64,000 nucleotides of DNA from an uncultured Paracoccaceae bacterium. Its GTDB lineage: Bacteria > Pseudomonadota > Alphaproteobacteria > Rhodobacterales > Rhodobacteraceae. Position numbers and translations under genes: made by a program. Shown piece by piece: positions 36,872 to 45,631 of the stretch (position 1 is its first letter; each line of letters opens with the position of its first letter). The notes beneath the pieces are model-generated. The model did not search any database and was not told the DNA's origin. It was given only the letters and a program-made list of their open reading frames with translations. Location of the stretch: the NCBI GenBank assembly GCA_947498985.1, contig CANMMF010000001.1, forward strand, positions 587,501-651,500, in the 5' to 3' direction.

Positions 36872-38877
36872 TGCGTGGCCTCCAGTCTTTGCATTGCGCC
36901 GCGCTCGCTTTGTTCTGCGCGTCGGTTGTCTTGCGTGTCGGCGCCGGTTCCGGCGCGGGCGGTGTCGAGCATGATCTTGCGGTTGGCCGAGAGAAACTCT
37001 GCCAGGGTGGCGCTCAGCGCCGCCTCGTAGCCTTGCGCATTCTGCTCCAGCAGCGTGTTGATCATCGGTTGCGTCTCTTCCCGGATCAGCTTTGCAAAAT
37101 CGTTTGCGCAGGACTGATAGCCCTTGCGGCGCCGCCAGAACCGCGTCCACCAGGTGCCACGCAGATCGAGCGCAATGGTCTGTCCCAGAACGACCGGCGG
37201 ATCCGGCAAGGGCAGCGGCGGGGCTTCGAGCACCGGGGTCGCGTCGCCAAGATCGAACGCCTGTCCATAAAGCGCGCTGAGATCTGCCGAGGCGCGGGCC
37301 AGACTGTCGGTGCCATGCTGGGTCACCGCCCGCACATAGCGCTGAAAGCCGGAGCGCAGCAGAACCCGCAAGCCGGAAGGATCGTAACTCCAGACCGAAA
37401 GCTCGCCATATTGCTCCAGATGTTTGATGAGCGCGCCGGTGGCCCTTGCAACAAAGGTCTGCCGGGCTTTCTCGATCCGGTCGATAAGCGCATGTTGCAC
37501 GGGCAGAAGGCCTTCCATCAGCCTCGCGCGTGCCTTGGTTTCGATCTCGGAGAGCGCCCGCGACAGCTCTTCTTGCGGCAGCCGGCACGCCCCGCCAAGC
37601 GGGCCGGAGGCCGCGCCCACGGCGCCAACCGCCGCGACGCTCTGGTCGAGATTGGCGATGTCGACCTCAAGCTCGCGCAGGATCTGTGCGCCGACGCCCG
37701 CGTCGATGCGGCTCGCAATCGCCTCGCCCAGCGCCTGCATGCCCGAAAGATGCCAGACCATGTCGTCGACCGCGCCGCTTGCGCTTTCCTCATCGAGGCT
37801 GGCCTCGGCCCAGTTGAGCAGCGCCCCGGCGCTGTCGGCGGCCAGCGCCTCGACCCGGCCCGCCATGGCTTCGCTGGCCCAGAAACCGCAGCCGAAGATG
37901 ATCTCGGCGTCGGTTGGCCCGTCATGCTTGCGCAGGGTCTCGCGGATGCTGTCGCGGATCTCGGGGATCTCGCGCGCGGGGTCGGCCAGCTCATCGATGC
38001 GGTTGACGAAGATCACGATATCCCGCGAGCGAACATTTGCGATCATCCGGATCAGCGCCAGATCGACCGATGTCAGGGCCTGCGTCGCGGCCAGAACCAT
38101 CACGCACAGGCGGCTGCCCCGCAGCGTGTTGATGGTGATCTGCTCGCGGATCATGAACGTGTCATTCACCCCGGGCGTGTCGCGCAGGCAGAGGTTCATC
38201 GGCAGTTCCGGCTGGGTCAGCCAGAGATCCGCGGTCCGGGTGATATCGGCAAAGCGGCCCTTCTCGCGATCGCCGCCCGCCTCTTCCCAGAAATCGTCGC
38301 CCAGACAGACGTAGCGCTCGATCAACTCTGCATCGAAACTGCCGTAATCATGGGATTGTCCCAGCAGCATCTCGAACCGGCGTCCCAGCCGGTCGCGGGA
38401 TTTCTCGCGGATCTGCTCGAGCTGCGCGCGCACCTTGGCCAGTTCATCGTCGGCACCGGCGCGGTTGGCCAGTTCGCCGACGCGCCCGCCCTGCCGGACC
38501 AGATGTGTCCATTCTTCTTCGGTAAAGAACTTGAAGGACGCGTTGGCCGTGCTGCGCGTCTCGCCCGGTTGCAGGTGCAGCGACGTGACGACGGAGGTCC
38601 ACGGGTTCACATCCGCCGGAAGCAGATCGGAGCGGCCGGTCATCGCGTTGACCAGCGTCGTCTTGCCCGCCTTGACCTGTCCGATCAGCGTTACGCTGGG
38701 ATCAAAGCCGCGGATCTTGCGGCGCAGCTGTTTGGCCTTGGTCACAATCGACGGGTTCGGCGCGTCGCAAAGCGCCACCAGCCGTTCATCCAGCGCGGCA
38801 AGCTTGCGGGCGAGCGGGCGGAACCCGGCATAGGTCTGGCCCAGCAGCCGTTGCGTGCTTTTCTCAGCGGTGTCCAT
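36868..38877 (-). CDS. Large dynamin-like GTPase
   Basis: A 669-residue protein. G1 GQVKAGKT (66-73), G2 threonine near 94 (TSVVT), G3 DTPG (233-236), G4 NRID (292-295), then a long helical region (about 370-640) with a hydrophobic, tryptophan-rich patch RGTWWTRFWRRRKGYQS near 580, a likely membrane-contact element. Resembles bacterial dynamin-like proteins that remodel membranes. AGGAG lies eight bases before the ATG; 51 bases after the degenerate GTPase gene. Confidence 0.88.
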   Translation of the reverse strand: MDTAEKSTQRLLGQTYAGFRPLARKLAALDERLVALCDAPNPSIVTKAKQLRRKIRGFDPSVTLIGQVKAGKTTLVNAMTGRSDLLPADVNPWTSVVTSLHLQPGETRSTANASFKFFTEEEWTHLVRQGGRVGELANRAGADDELAKVRAQLEQIREKSRDRLGRRFEMLLGQSHDYGSFDAELIERYVCLGDDFWEEAGGDREKGRFADITRTADLWLTQPELPMNLCLRDTPGVNDTFMIREQITINTLRGSRLCVMVLAATQALTSVDLALIRMIANVRSRDIVIFVNRIDELADPAREIPEIRDSIRETLRKHDGPTDAEIIFGCGFWASEAMAGRVEALAADSAGALLNWAEASLDEESASGAVDDMVWHLSGMQALGEAIASRIDAGVGAQILRELEVDIANLDQSVAAVGAVGAASGPLGGACRLPQEELSRALSEIETKARARLMEGLLPVQHALIDRIEKARQTFVARATGALIKHLEQYGELSVWSYDPSGLRVLLRSGFQRYVRAVTQHGTDSLARASADLSALYGQAFDLGDATPVLEAPPLPLPDPPVVLGQTIALDLRGTWWTRFWRRRKGYQSCANDFAKLIREETQPMINTLLEQNAQGYEAALSATLAEFLSANRKIMLDTARAGTGADTQDNRRAEQSERGAMQRLEATQ

Positions 38878-38928
38878 GTGACTACTCCTGTTATTGTCCC
38901 CGCGAATTTGCCTGTTGCGGGGTCGGCC

Positions 38929-40095
38929 CTAGGCGGCCAGCGCGTGTTCCATGTCGGTCCGGACCTGTGCCAGCAAACCCGCCGCTTCCACCGCCTGCGC
39001 GGGCTGGCCTTCGATCTTCAGCAATTGCACCAGCTCTTGCGCGTCACTCAGCGTGTCATGCAGCGCAGGCCAGGTGTCGGGGATCGCCGGATCGGCCTCC
39101 GCAAGGTCCAGAAGCGTGTCAAACACCTCCTGAAACCTGTCGAACAGGGGCTCCGCCGTTGTTGCCGAAAGCGGCTCTTCGGGAAGTTCGCCCACCAGAT
39201 CCTGTGCGGTCTGCCGCAGATGCAGGAAGACCCGCGACAATCCGGCCCTGGCCTCGTCGGAGACCTGTGGCGCAACCGGCGTCACAGCCGCGGTCCCGGG
39301 CGCGGTAGCAGGCGCGGGGGGAGCCGCGTCGGTCTGGATCGGCGCTGGCGCGTCCTTGGCGAATTGCGCGATCACAAACGCGGCGGCGTCGACGTCTTCG
39401 GCGCGGGCGGCAGAGATCATCTGCGCCAGTCGGCGGCGCAGCGCCGTCGCGGATGCGTCCGGAACGGCGTGTGTGTCCGCGGCCAGCGGTGCATGGCACG
39501 CCGCGCGTTCGAACCCGTGTTTTGCGGGATCCGTGCCGATACTCTCGGCACTGCCCGTGGCAACAAGCAAAGCGTGGTTTTTCAGGCTGTCGGGCCCGGC
39601 CTGCCAGATCGCCTGTTCTTCGGCGCTCCATACGTCAGAGCACCATATCGCGATATCGCTGCGCGCCGCCGCCCAGGCAAGTGCGGCCTGCATGTCCCGG
39701 GGCGATCCATCGGTGGCGACGTTCAGCAGCGACATATGCGCGAGCGTGTCCAGTGGCAGCGTGAGCTCGGAGATCATCACGCCCCGCGCCGGAGCATAAG
39801 GCGTCGCGGCCTCCGCCGTCCTCGCGCCCTCCCGCGTGGTCAGCGCAAGGCCCGCCACGTCGCCATGGCGCAAAAGCACCGGGCCGCACTGCGCCCCAAG
39901 GCTCAGCACTTCGTGATCCGCCAGCGCGTTCAGGACCGCAGCCTTGCCAGCGCCGGGCAGGCCGAACAGCGCCACGCGCACCGGCGCTTCCAGCCGCGCG
40001 ACCAGCCGCGCGCAGCGCGTGGCGGCGCGTTTCGACAGGTCCGGCTGGTCCAGAACGGCGCGCAGCCTGTGCAGGATCGTGGCGGCGTCGGTCAT
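38929..40095 (-). CDS. P-loop protein with a degenerate GTPase site
   Basis: A 388-residue protein. The N-terminal domain starts like the neighbouring GTPases (VALFGLPGAGKAAVLNAL, residues 41-58) but the Ser/Thr after the P-loop lysine is Ala52, and neither DxPG nor NKxD is present; NVATDGSPRD and LLVATGSAES stand at those places. A Pro/Ala linker (about 285-310) leads to a helical C-terminal domain. Probably a non-hydrolysing partner of the two active GTPases. ATGA overlap with the PP2C gene. Confidence 0.75.
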   Translation of the reverse strand: MTDAATILHRLRAVLDQPDLSKRAATRCARLVARLEAPVRVALFGLPGAGKAAVLNALADHEVLSLGAQCGPVLLRHGDVAGLALTTREGARTAEAATPYAPARGVMISELTLPLDTLAHMSLLNVATDGSPRDMQAALAWAAARSDIAIWCSDVWSAEEQAIWQAGPDSLKNHALLVATGSAESIGTDPAKHGFERAACHAPLAADTHAVPDASATALRRRLAQMISAARAEDVDAAAFVIAQFAKDAPAPIQTDAAPPAPATAPGTAAVTPVAPQVSDEARAGLSRVFLHLRQTAQDLVGELPEEPLSATTAEPLFDRFQEVFDTLLDLAEADPAIPDTWPALHDTLSDAQELVQLLKIEGQPAQAVEAAGLLAQVRTDMEHALAA

Positions 40096-41000
40096 GGCGC
40101 GGGCCTGCCGGTCAGCGGTGCGATCACGTGGTGCCGCAAGCTCGCGATGCCCGCACGCAACGGTGCCCAGAACGGTGGCTCTTGCTTGCGCTCTGTCGCC
40201 GCCTGCTCTTCGACGTGCCGTGCGAAGACCGGCTTGATCACGATGACCGAGATATTGTCCTGCTCAGGCGCGTGTGCGGAGGCCACGGCCTGCATCAGCG
40301 CGCTGGCTATCTCGCGGCTCGACCGGCTGCGATGCTGGTTCAGGATGTCGCGCACCTCGTCCGGTTCCAGCACCTCGAGCCCGTCGCTGGCCATGAGGAC
40401 GATATCGCCCGCTTCCAGCGCCAGCGGTTTGCCGGGGCAATCGATTTTGCTGATCCCGCCACCGACAAGCGCCGAGGTCAGGCAACTGCGCTGCGGATGG
40501 GTGCGTGCGGTTTCCGCGTCGATCACACCCTGATCGACCATCAGGTCGATCTGCGGGGCGAGCGAATGGATCTCATTGAGGCGTGTGAGACCACCCCGCC
40601 GAAACAGGAACAGCCCGGAATCCCCGATTGAGATCCAGCTGAGCGCCGCATCCTGCACCACGGCGGTGATCACGGTACCGCCCATGCCTTCCTGCCCGGA
40701 CCCGGCCTCCACCTCGTTGCGCAGGCTCTGGTTGGCCGTCAGCACCGCATTGCGCAACCGGTCGCGCAGATCGGCCGGATCTGACGGACCGTGGCGGCCG
40801 GAGACGTTGAACGCGCCAAACACTTCGGAGACGATGATCCGCGACGCCAGATCGCCATCGTCATGGCCGCCCATGCCGTCCGACAGCACCGCAAAGCCGC
40901 TCTCCTCTCCGCAGGAGAAATTCGCGAGCACCGCGTCCTCCTGCCGATGACGGCGTCCGATGGCAACCGCCGTGGCGACGTCGGCGACCGGCTCAGTCAT
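40092..41000 (-). CDS. PP2C-type Ser/Thr protein phosphatase
   Basis: A 302-residue metal-dependent phosphatase. Motifs in order: GRRHRQEDA, LSDGMGGHDDGD (metal Asp41), GGTVITAVV, IGDSGLFLFR, LMASDGLEVL and QDNISVIVI. A C-terminal tail of about 45 residues (from FARHVEEQAA) follows the domain. It should reverse phosphorylation by the kinase encoded two genes upstream. ATG 41000 overlaps the FHA stop by 8 bases; a GTG one codon earlier is possible. Confidence 0.93.
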   Translation of the reverse strand: MTEPVADVATAVAIGRRHRQEDAVLANFSCGEESGFAVLSDGMGGHDDGDLASRIIVSEVFGAFNVSGRHGPSDPADLRDRLRNAVLTANQSLRNEVEAGSGQEGMGGTVITAVVQDAALSWISIGDSGLFLFRRGGLTRLNEIHSLAPQIDLMVDQGVIDAETARTHPQRSCLTSALVGGGISKIDCPGKPLALEAGDIVLMASDGLEVLEPDEVRDILNQHRSRSSREIASALMQAVASAHAPEQDNISVIVIKPVFARHVEEQAATERKQEPPFWAPLRAGIASLRHHVIAPLTGRPAP

Positions 41001-42036
41001 CACCGGAGGCGCTTTCGCCGGTGTCGGACCAGCTGAAATCGGGACCGCAGAGCGCCACGAAACGCAAGGTGGTCTTGCCTACCCTGATCGCGTCGCCGTT
41101 GGTCAGGGTCTCAGACGAAACCAGCGGTTTTCCATTCAGGCGCACCAGGTTGGACTTGCCGCCATGGCCGATCAGAACCTCGTTGTCTTCTTCGTCATAG
41201 GCGATCGAGGCATGGTTGTTACGCGAGATACTGTCGTCGCCGAAATCCAGTGCCACGGTCTGATCGGACCCTCGGCCCAGCGTCGAGAGGCCTGGCGCCA
41301 GCGCAAAGCTTGTGCCTCTGCCCGGACCATCCACAATGACCACCCAGCCCACCGGGCACTTGACCGTCTCCGATGCGGGTGCCTTGCGGTCTTCGGCGAA
41401 GACGTCCGGCACGATGTCGTCGCTATGAAAGCCCAGCAGGCGTGTCTTCACACGACCGCCGCGGGCAGGTGCCGGTGCCGGGGCGGCCATGGCTGTTGGT
41501 TCGGGAACGATGACCGGTGTTGGTTCGGCGGACTCGGTCGGGGCCGGGGCGTCTTCGGTGACCATCTGCTCCGGCGCGGGTTCGGCTTTAGGCTCTGCGG
41601 CGGGCACATCCTCGTCCGTGTCAGGATCTCCAGCGGTCTCGGGCGCTGCATCCTGCGCGGCATCGATGTCCCAGATCCTGTTCAGAGGTGTATCCTCCTG
41701 CGTCTCGTCCTCTTCGGCCAGGGCCTCAAGCGGATCGTCCTCCGGTGTGTCGACGACCATCTCTTCCGGCGCGTCATCGTCGTCGAGCTGGTTCGAGACG
41801 GAACGCAGAAGATCCTCGCCCATGGTCGGTGTCGGAGCTTCGATTTCCCAGCGCGGCACTTCGTCCACAACCACGGGGCGGCTCAGTGGTTTGGGATGGC
41901 GCGGCGCCTCTTCGTTGACCAGCATGTCGGGCGTCAGAGAGGCTGGCGCCAGCCGCGTGGCCATCGGATCGGTTTCCGGCTGCTTGCCGGGGCCGGAGGG
42001 ACGGCGGCGCGCGATGATGTTGCGAAACGTGGACAT
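40993..42036 (-). CDS. FHA-domain protein
   Basis: A 347-residue protein. Residues 1-240 are low-complexity, acidic and Pro/Ala-rich, with many Thr/Ser sites suited to phosphorylation (TPTMGEDLLRS, EDTPLNRIW). The C-terminal FHA domain (about 250-330) has STLGRGS, SISRNNHASI and LNGKPL, the phosphothreonine-binding core. It probably links kinase, phosphatase and GTPases. ATG at 42036 follows the kinase stop by two bases, with AAGGAG inside the kinase gene's end. Confidence 0.92.
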   Translation of the reverse strand: MSTFRNIIARRRPSGPGKQPETDPMATRLAPASLTPDMLVNEEAPRHPKPLSRPVVVDEVPRWEIEAPTPTMGEDLLRSVSNQLDDDDAPEEMVVDTPEDDPLEALAEEDETQEDTPLNRIWDIDAAQDAAPETAGDPDTDEDVPAAEPKAEPAPEQMVTEDAPAPTESAEPTPVIVPEPTAMAAPAPAPARGGRVKTRLLGFHSDDIVPDVFAEDRKAPASETVKCPVGWVVIVDGPGRGTSFALAPGLSTLGRGSDQTVALDFGDDSISRNNHASIAYDEEDNEVLIGHGGKSNLVRLNGKPLVSSETLTNGDAIRVGKTTLRFVALCGPDFSWSDTGESASGDD

Positions 42037-42038
42037 GG

Positions 42039-43379
42039 TTACTCCTTCAACGGCTGCATTGCGGGCTTGAGGCCGTCTTCGCGCCGCGCGGCGAAGAAGC
42101 TGCCAAACCACTGGCTGAGTTTCGACGATTTGCGCCTTGTGCCTGCGTCTTCGGCGTCATCGGCCTCGTCCGCTTCGGCACGGGCGCGCGCTTCTTCCTC
42201 TTCGATCTGTCGCTGCAGCGCTTCGGCGCGTTCGATCTCGGCGCGGATCTCGGCAGGATCCTCGTTGAGGATCGCCCAGTATTCCTTTTGCGCGGCGTCC
42301 TTGTCGCAGACCGGCTCGGGCACCTCGTGCTCCACCGTTTTCGGTTCTGACGATTGCGCCTTTTCGATGCTTGCGGTGGTTTCGCTGACCAGCTCCGAGA
42401 TGCGCTTCTTCACATCGTCGGTCACCAGACTGTCCGTCGCGGCTGGCGTCACGGCGGTGCCGCCGATGGTGGCAATCCAGTCCTCGGCAGTTTCCATCCG
42501 GTCCTTGGCAAACAGACTGAGACAGGTGTCGATGGCGCGCAGGAAATTCTCGTCATACCCGGGCATGCGACCGGCCAGCGGCTGGTAGGGATCGGGTTCA
42601 TCCTGCGCAACCGCCGCCAGCCGGATGTTGCTGTTGGGCGGCGGGCAGCCGCGGATGAGGTGGTGCACAGTGGCGGCCAAGGCATAAAGATCGCTCGATT
42701 TTTCTTGCGAACTGCCCGCGAGGTAAAACTCCTGCGGGGAATAGCCATCCTTGACAGTGTGAATCCGCGACAGCATCCGCGTGGCCCGCGCCGCCCCTTC
42801 GCGCGCGGCACCGAAATCGATCAGAACCGGCAATCCTCCGGGGCCGAGAAGGATGTTGTCGGGCGAGATGTCGCGGTGCAGCATGCCGTTTTCATGCACA
42901 AAGGACAGCGCCTTGAGCAGATGGTCGAGGATGCGCCGGATCTCGTCCGGTTCGAGCAATTCCGGCTTGGTTTCGAGCACGTCAAAAAGGTCGGGCCCCT
43001 CGATGAAATCCATCGCCATATAGGCGGTGCCGTTGTCCTTGAAGATCTGGTGAACGCCGACGATGTTGGGATGCGACAGCTGTGCCAGCGCGCGCGCCTC
43101 GCGCTCGAAAAGCTCCACTACGCGGCCAAAATCCATCTCGTGCGAGGTGGTGCGCAGCCGCACCGTGCCGTTTGCGCGGCAACACATGGAGCCGGGGAAA
43201 CACTCCTTGATCACAACCTTGCGGCCAAGACTGTCATTGGCCAGGTACGTGACGCCGAAGCCCCCGGAATTGATGTAGCGCAGAATGGTGTACTGGCCCT
43301 GACAAAGCTCCGTACCCGGCGGCAGTTCATCGCCATAGGGAGAGGCGACAGTTGCTCCACGATCTAGCGTGTCATCCAT
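42039..43379 (-). CDS. Ser/Thr protein kinase (Hanks type), soluble
   Basis: A 446-residue kinase, first gene of the operon. Gly loop GGFG (39-42), Lys58 in VVIKE, Glu94, HRD at 168-170 with Asn175, DFG at 188-190 and the activation segment end YSPQEFY. All catalytic residues are present. The tail (about 290-446) has a long acidic coiled coil (EIERAEALQRQIEEEEARARAE); no transmembrane helix, unlike many bacterial STPKs, so it is cytoplasmic. Start at 43379 with AGAAGGAGG ten bases upstream. Confidence 0.94.
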   Translation of the reverse strand: MDDTLDRGATVASPYGDELPPGTELCQGQYTILRYINSGGFGVTYLANDSLGRKVVIKECFPGSMCCRANGTVRLRTTSHEMDFGRVVELFEREARALAQLSHPNIVGVHQIFKDNGTAYMAMDFIEGPDLFDVLETKPELLEPDEIRRILDHLLKALSFVHENGMLHRDISPDNILLGPGGLPVLIDFGAAREGAARATRMLSRIHTVKDGYSPQEFYLAGSSQEKSSDLYALAATVHHLIRGCPPPNSNIRLAAVAQDEPDPYQPLAGRMPGYDENFLRAIDTCLSLFAKDRMETAEDWIATIGGTAVTPAATDSLVTDDVKKRISELVSETTASIEKAQSSEPKTVEHEVPEPVCDKDAAQKEYWAILNEDPAEIRAEIERAEALQRQIEEEEARARAEADEADDAEDAGTRRKSSKLSQWFGSFFAARREDGLKPAMQPLKE

Positions 43380-43742
43380 TCTATGCGGCCTCCTTCTGTG
43401 CAATCTGCCCGGCGCTTGTGCGCTGTCACGTGGGCCAGAAGAAAGGTGGGAAATCAGGCGGAAACGTGTCACCTCCTTGACCGGGGTTTGAGGAATAGAC
43501 CCAATGCTAGAGGTTTGAAATTGAGTAAAATTTTCGAATAATTGCCATGCGGTTGCGCGGGCTGGACTTTACCTGCTCCAATGGCGCGCTACCCCGAAGA
43601 TTTGCCCCGGGGCTCGCGCGCCGCGGGGTCCGGTCGGGCCGGCGGGACCGGTTGGCAATACCGCTGCCGGTCAGGTATCCATGACCTTGTGAGCCGGGGC
43701 GATCTCAGGAACCTTCCGCGCGTTCAGATGGGGTGAATTTCG
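43380..43742. other. Divergent intergenic region (363 bases)
   Basis: No convincing gene. The half nearest the kinase carries its ribosome-binding site; the centre (43510-43545) is AT-rich against its surroundings and holds a good sigma-70-like promoter pointing to the FAD-oxidase gene; the rest is GC-rich with small hairpins. The kinase operon's own promoter should also be here, but no clear minus-strand -35/-10 pair was seen. Confidence 0.6.
43515..43542 (+). promoter_or_regulatory. Sigma-70-like promoter before the FAD-oxidase operon
   Basis: TTGAAA (43515-43520), a 16-base spacer and AATAAT (43537-43542), each one mismatch from consensus, in a locally AT-rich stretch. It implies a leader of about 190 bases before the oxidase start. 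Confidence 0.5.
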
Positions 43743-45230
43743 ATGAAGACACTGTCTCGGCGGGCACTTCTTTTCGGTTCGGGCGCGGTTCTGGGTGGCT
43801 GGCTTGGCGCGCGGTTCGCGCCGGATCTGCAGGGGGCCGTGGGTGCCCAAACGCTCACCGCCGCGGCTGGTGACACCATGCTCAACGATGCCAGCGAGTT
43901 GAGCGCGACCCCCATCGCCAGACATATCACGCTCAGCGGCGATCCGGATGCGGCGTTTGTCGATGCGCTGCGCGCCGAGATCAAAGCCGCGCGCGAGGCC
44001 GGTCGGCCGGTCAATGTCGGCGCCGCGCGGCATTCGATGGGTGGGCAGGCGATCCCGCGCGACGGCCATGCGCTCACCTATGACAGCGGCTGGCTGGAGC
44101 TCGACCGCGACGCGCAGACCATGCAGGTCCATGCGGGCGCGCGCTGGAGCCAGGTGATCTCCGCGCTGGACCCGCAGGGGTTCGGTCCGAGGGTCATGCA
44201 GTCGAACCACGATTTCGGCGTCGCGGCGACGTTTTGCGTGAACGCCCATGGCTGGCCGGTGCGCGAAGGGCCGATGGGGGCAACCGTGCGCAGCTTCGAG
44301 ATGGTGCTGCCCGACGGCGAGCTGGTGCGCTGTTCCCGCAGCGAGAACGCCGAGCTTTTCGGCATGAACATGGGCGGTTACGGTCTGACAGGCGCACTCA
44401 CCAGGATGGAGGTCGATTTGGCCTCCAACCTGCTGCTGGAGCCCGCGTTCGAGCGGATGCCGGCCGAGTCGTTCGGCACAAGCTTCATCGAGGCGCTACA
44501 GGACGACCGGGTCAACATGGCCTATGGCCGGCTCAACGTCGATCGCGACAATTTTTTCCGCGACGCGTTGATGATCACCTACCGCCCGGCTGCCGAGCAG
44601 GGTGATCTGCCGCCCGCCAGCGGCTCCGGCACGACGGCGAAACTGGCCCGCCACGTCTACCGCGCGCAGCTGGGCCGCGAGCCGATGAAGCGCCTGCGCT
44701 GGTGGACCGAAACCTCGCTGGGGCCACGGATCGGTGGCGGCGCCGTGACCCGCAACAGCCTCATCAACGAGCCGGTGGTCACCCTCGACGACCGCGATCC
44801 CGCGCGCACCGATATCCTGCACGAATATTTCGTCTCGCCAGAGCGGTTCCCGGAGTTTCTGGAGGTCTGCCGCGCGGTGATCCCGGCATCCTACCAGTCC
44901 TTCCTCAACGTCACCTTGCGATTTATTGACACCGATCCGGTAAGCTGGCTGTCTTACGCGACCACGCCGCGCATCGCCGCGGTGATGTCGTTCAGTCAGG
45001 AAAAAACCGCGCGGGCAGAGGCCGATATGGCCCGCATGACCCAAGCGCTGATCGACGGGATCACGGCCATCGGCGGCACGTATTACCTGCCCTACCGCCC
45101 GCATGCGCGGCTCGATCAGCTGGCCTCCGCCTATCCGCGCGCCGCGGAATTTGCGCAGGCCAAACGCAGACTCGATCCCGGGCTCGTTTTCCGCAACAAT
45201 CTCTGGGACAGCTATCTGGGGCGGCTATGA
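43743..45230 (+). CDS. FAD-linked oxidase (aldonolactone oxidase-like), Tat-exported
   Basis: A 495-residue flavoprotein. The twin-arginine signal LSRRALLFGSGAVLGG is at residues 4-19. The FAD_binding_4 domain shows NVGAARHSMGGQA and the pyrophosphate loop near 140-180; the C-terminus LDPGLVFRNNLW is typical of D-arabinono-1,4-lactone oxidases. It probably oxidises a sugar, lactone or alcohol in the periplasm. Start ATG by the signal peptide. First of four coupled genes, the rest membrane proteins that may accept electrons or anchor it. Confidence 0.87.
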   Translation: MKTLSRRALLFGSGAVLGGWLGARFAPDLQGAVGAQTLTAAAGDTMLNDASELSATPIARHITLSGDPDAAFVDALRAEIKAAREAGRPVNVGAARHSMGGQAIPRDGHALTYDSGWLELDRDAQTMQVHAGARWSQVISALDPQGFGPRVMQSNHDFGVAATFCVNAHGWPVREGPMGATVRSFEMVLPDGELVRCSRSENAELFGMNMGGYGLTGALTRMEVDLASNLLLEPAFERMPAESFGTSFIEALQDDRVNMAYGRLNVDRDNFFRDALMITYRPAAEQGDLPPASGSGTTAKLARHVYRAQLGREPMKRLRWWTETSLGPRIGGGAVTRNSLINEPVVTLDDRDPARTDILHEYFVSPERFPEFLEVCRAVIPASYQSFLNVTLRFIDTDPVSWLSYATTPRIAAVMSFSQEKTARAEADMARMTQALIDGITAIGGTYYLPYRPHARLDQLASAYPRAAEFAQAKRRLDPGLVFRNNLWDSYLGRL

Positions 45231-45631
45231 GCATCCTGCAACGCATCTGCCTGTATTATTGCGTGGTCCTTCTGGGGGCGGCGTCGCTGAACTATATCCC
45301 CGGCCTCACCGATGAAGAGGGGCTGGCCTTCGGCATCTTCGCGCTCGATCTCTTTGACGACGCGCTGCATGTGGCGTCGGCCCTCTGGGCGCTGGTGGCC
45401 GGGCTCTGGTCGCACAAGGCGGCGCGGAATTTTCTGGTGATCTTCGGCGCGCTCTACCTTGGCGACGGTATCTTTGGCTTCTTCACCGGCTACGGCTATC
45501 TCGATTTCGGGATTTTCACCAATGACAACGCGGGCCTGTCGTTCACGCTGGGCCGCGTGCTGGCCAACCTGCCGCATCTGGCGCTTGGCGGTTTCGCGCT
45601 TTTCGCCGGGCTGAAATGGGGGCGCGACTGA
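45227..45631 (+). CDS. Small integral membrane protein
   Basis: A 134-residue protein with about four hydrophobic helices (near 5-22, 45-62, 67-88, 105-127). I do not recognise the family. Its ATG overlaps the oxidase stop (ATGA), so it is translationally coupled and probably works with the oxidase. Confidence 0.8.
   Translation: MSILQRICLYYCVVLLGAASLNYIPGLTDEEGLAFGIFALDLFDDALHVASALWALVAGLWSHKAARNFLVIFGALYLGDGIFGFFTGYGYLDFGIFTNDNAGLSFTLGRVLANLPHLALGGFALFAGLKWGRD

Noticed and set aside
36871-40533. A 1220-codon open frame on the plus strand, opposite the GTPase and PP2C genes
   Set aside because: It runs antisense to genes with clear GTPase and PP2C motifs, its product is His/Arg/Gln/Gly-rich with no motif, and such long antisense frames are common in GC-rich codon usage.
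34777-43379. Type VI secretion locus, suggested by the kinase, FHA and PP2C genes
   Set aside because: No Tss, Hcp, VgrG or ClpV gene is present in the window; the remaining genes are GTPases.
43542-43736. A 64-codon frame upstream of the FAD oxidase
   Set aside because: No ribosome-binding site, Arg/Gly/Ser-rich composition and no family; probably leader sequence.
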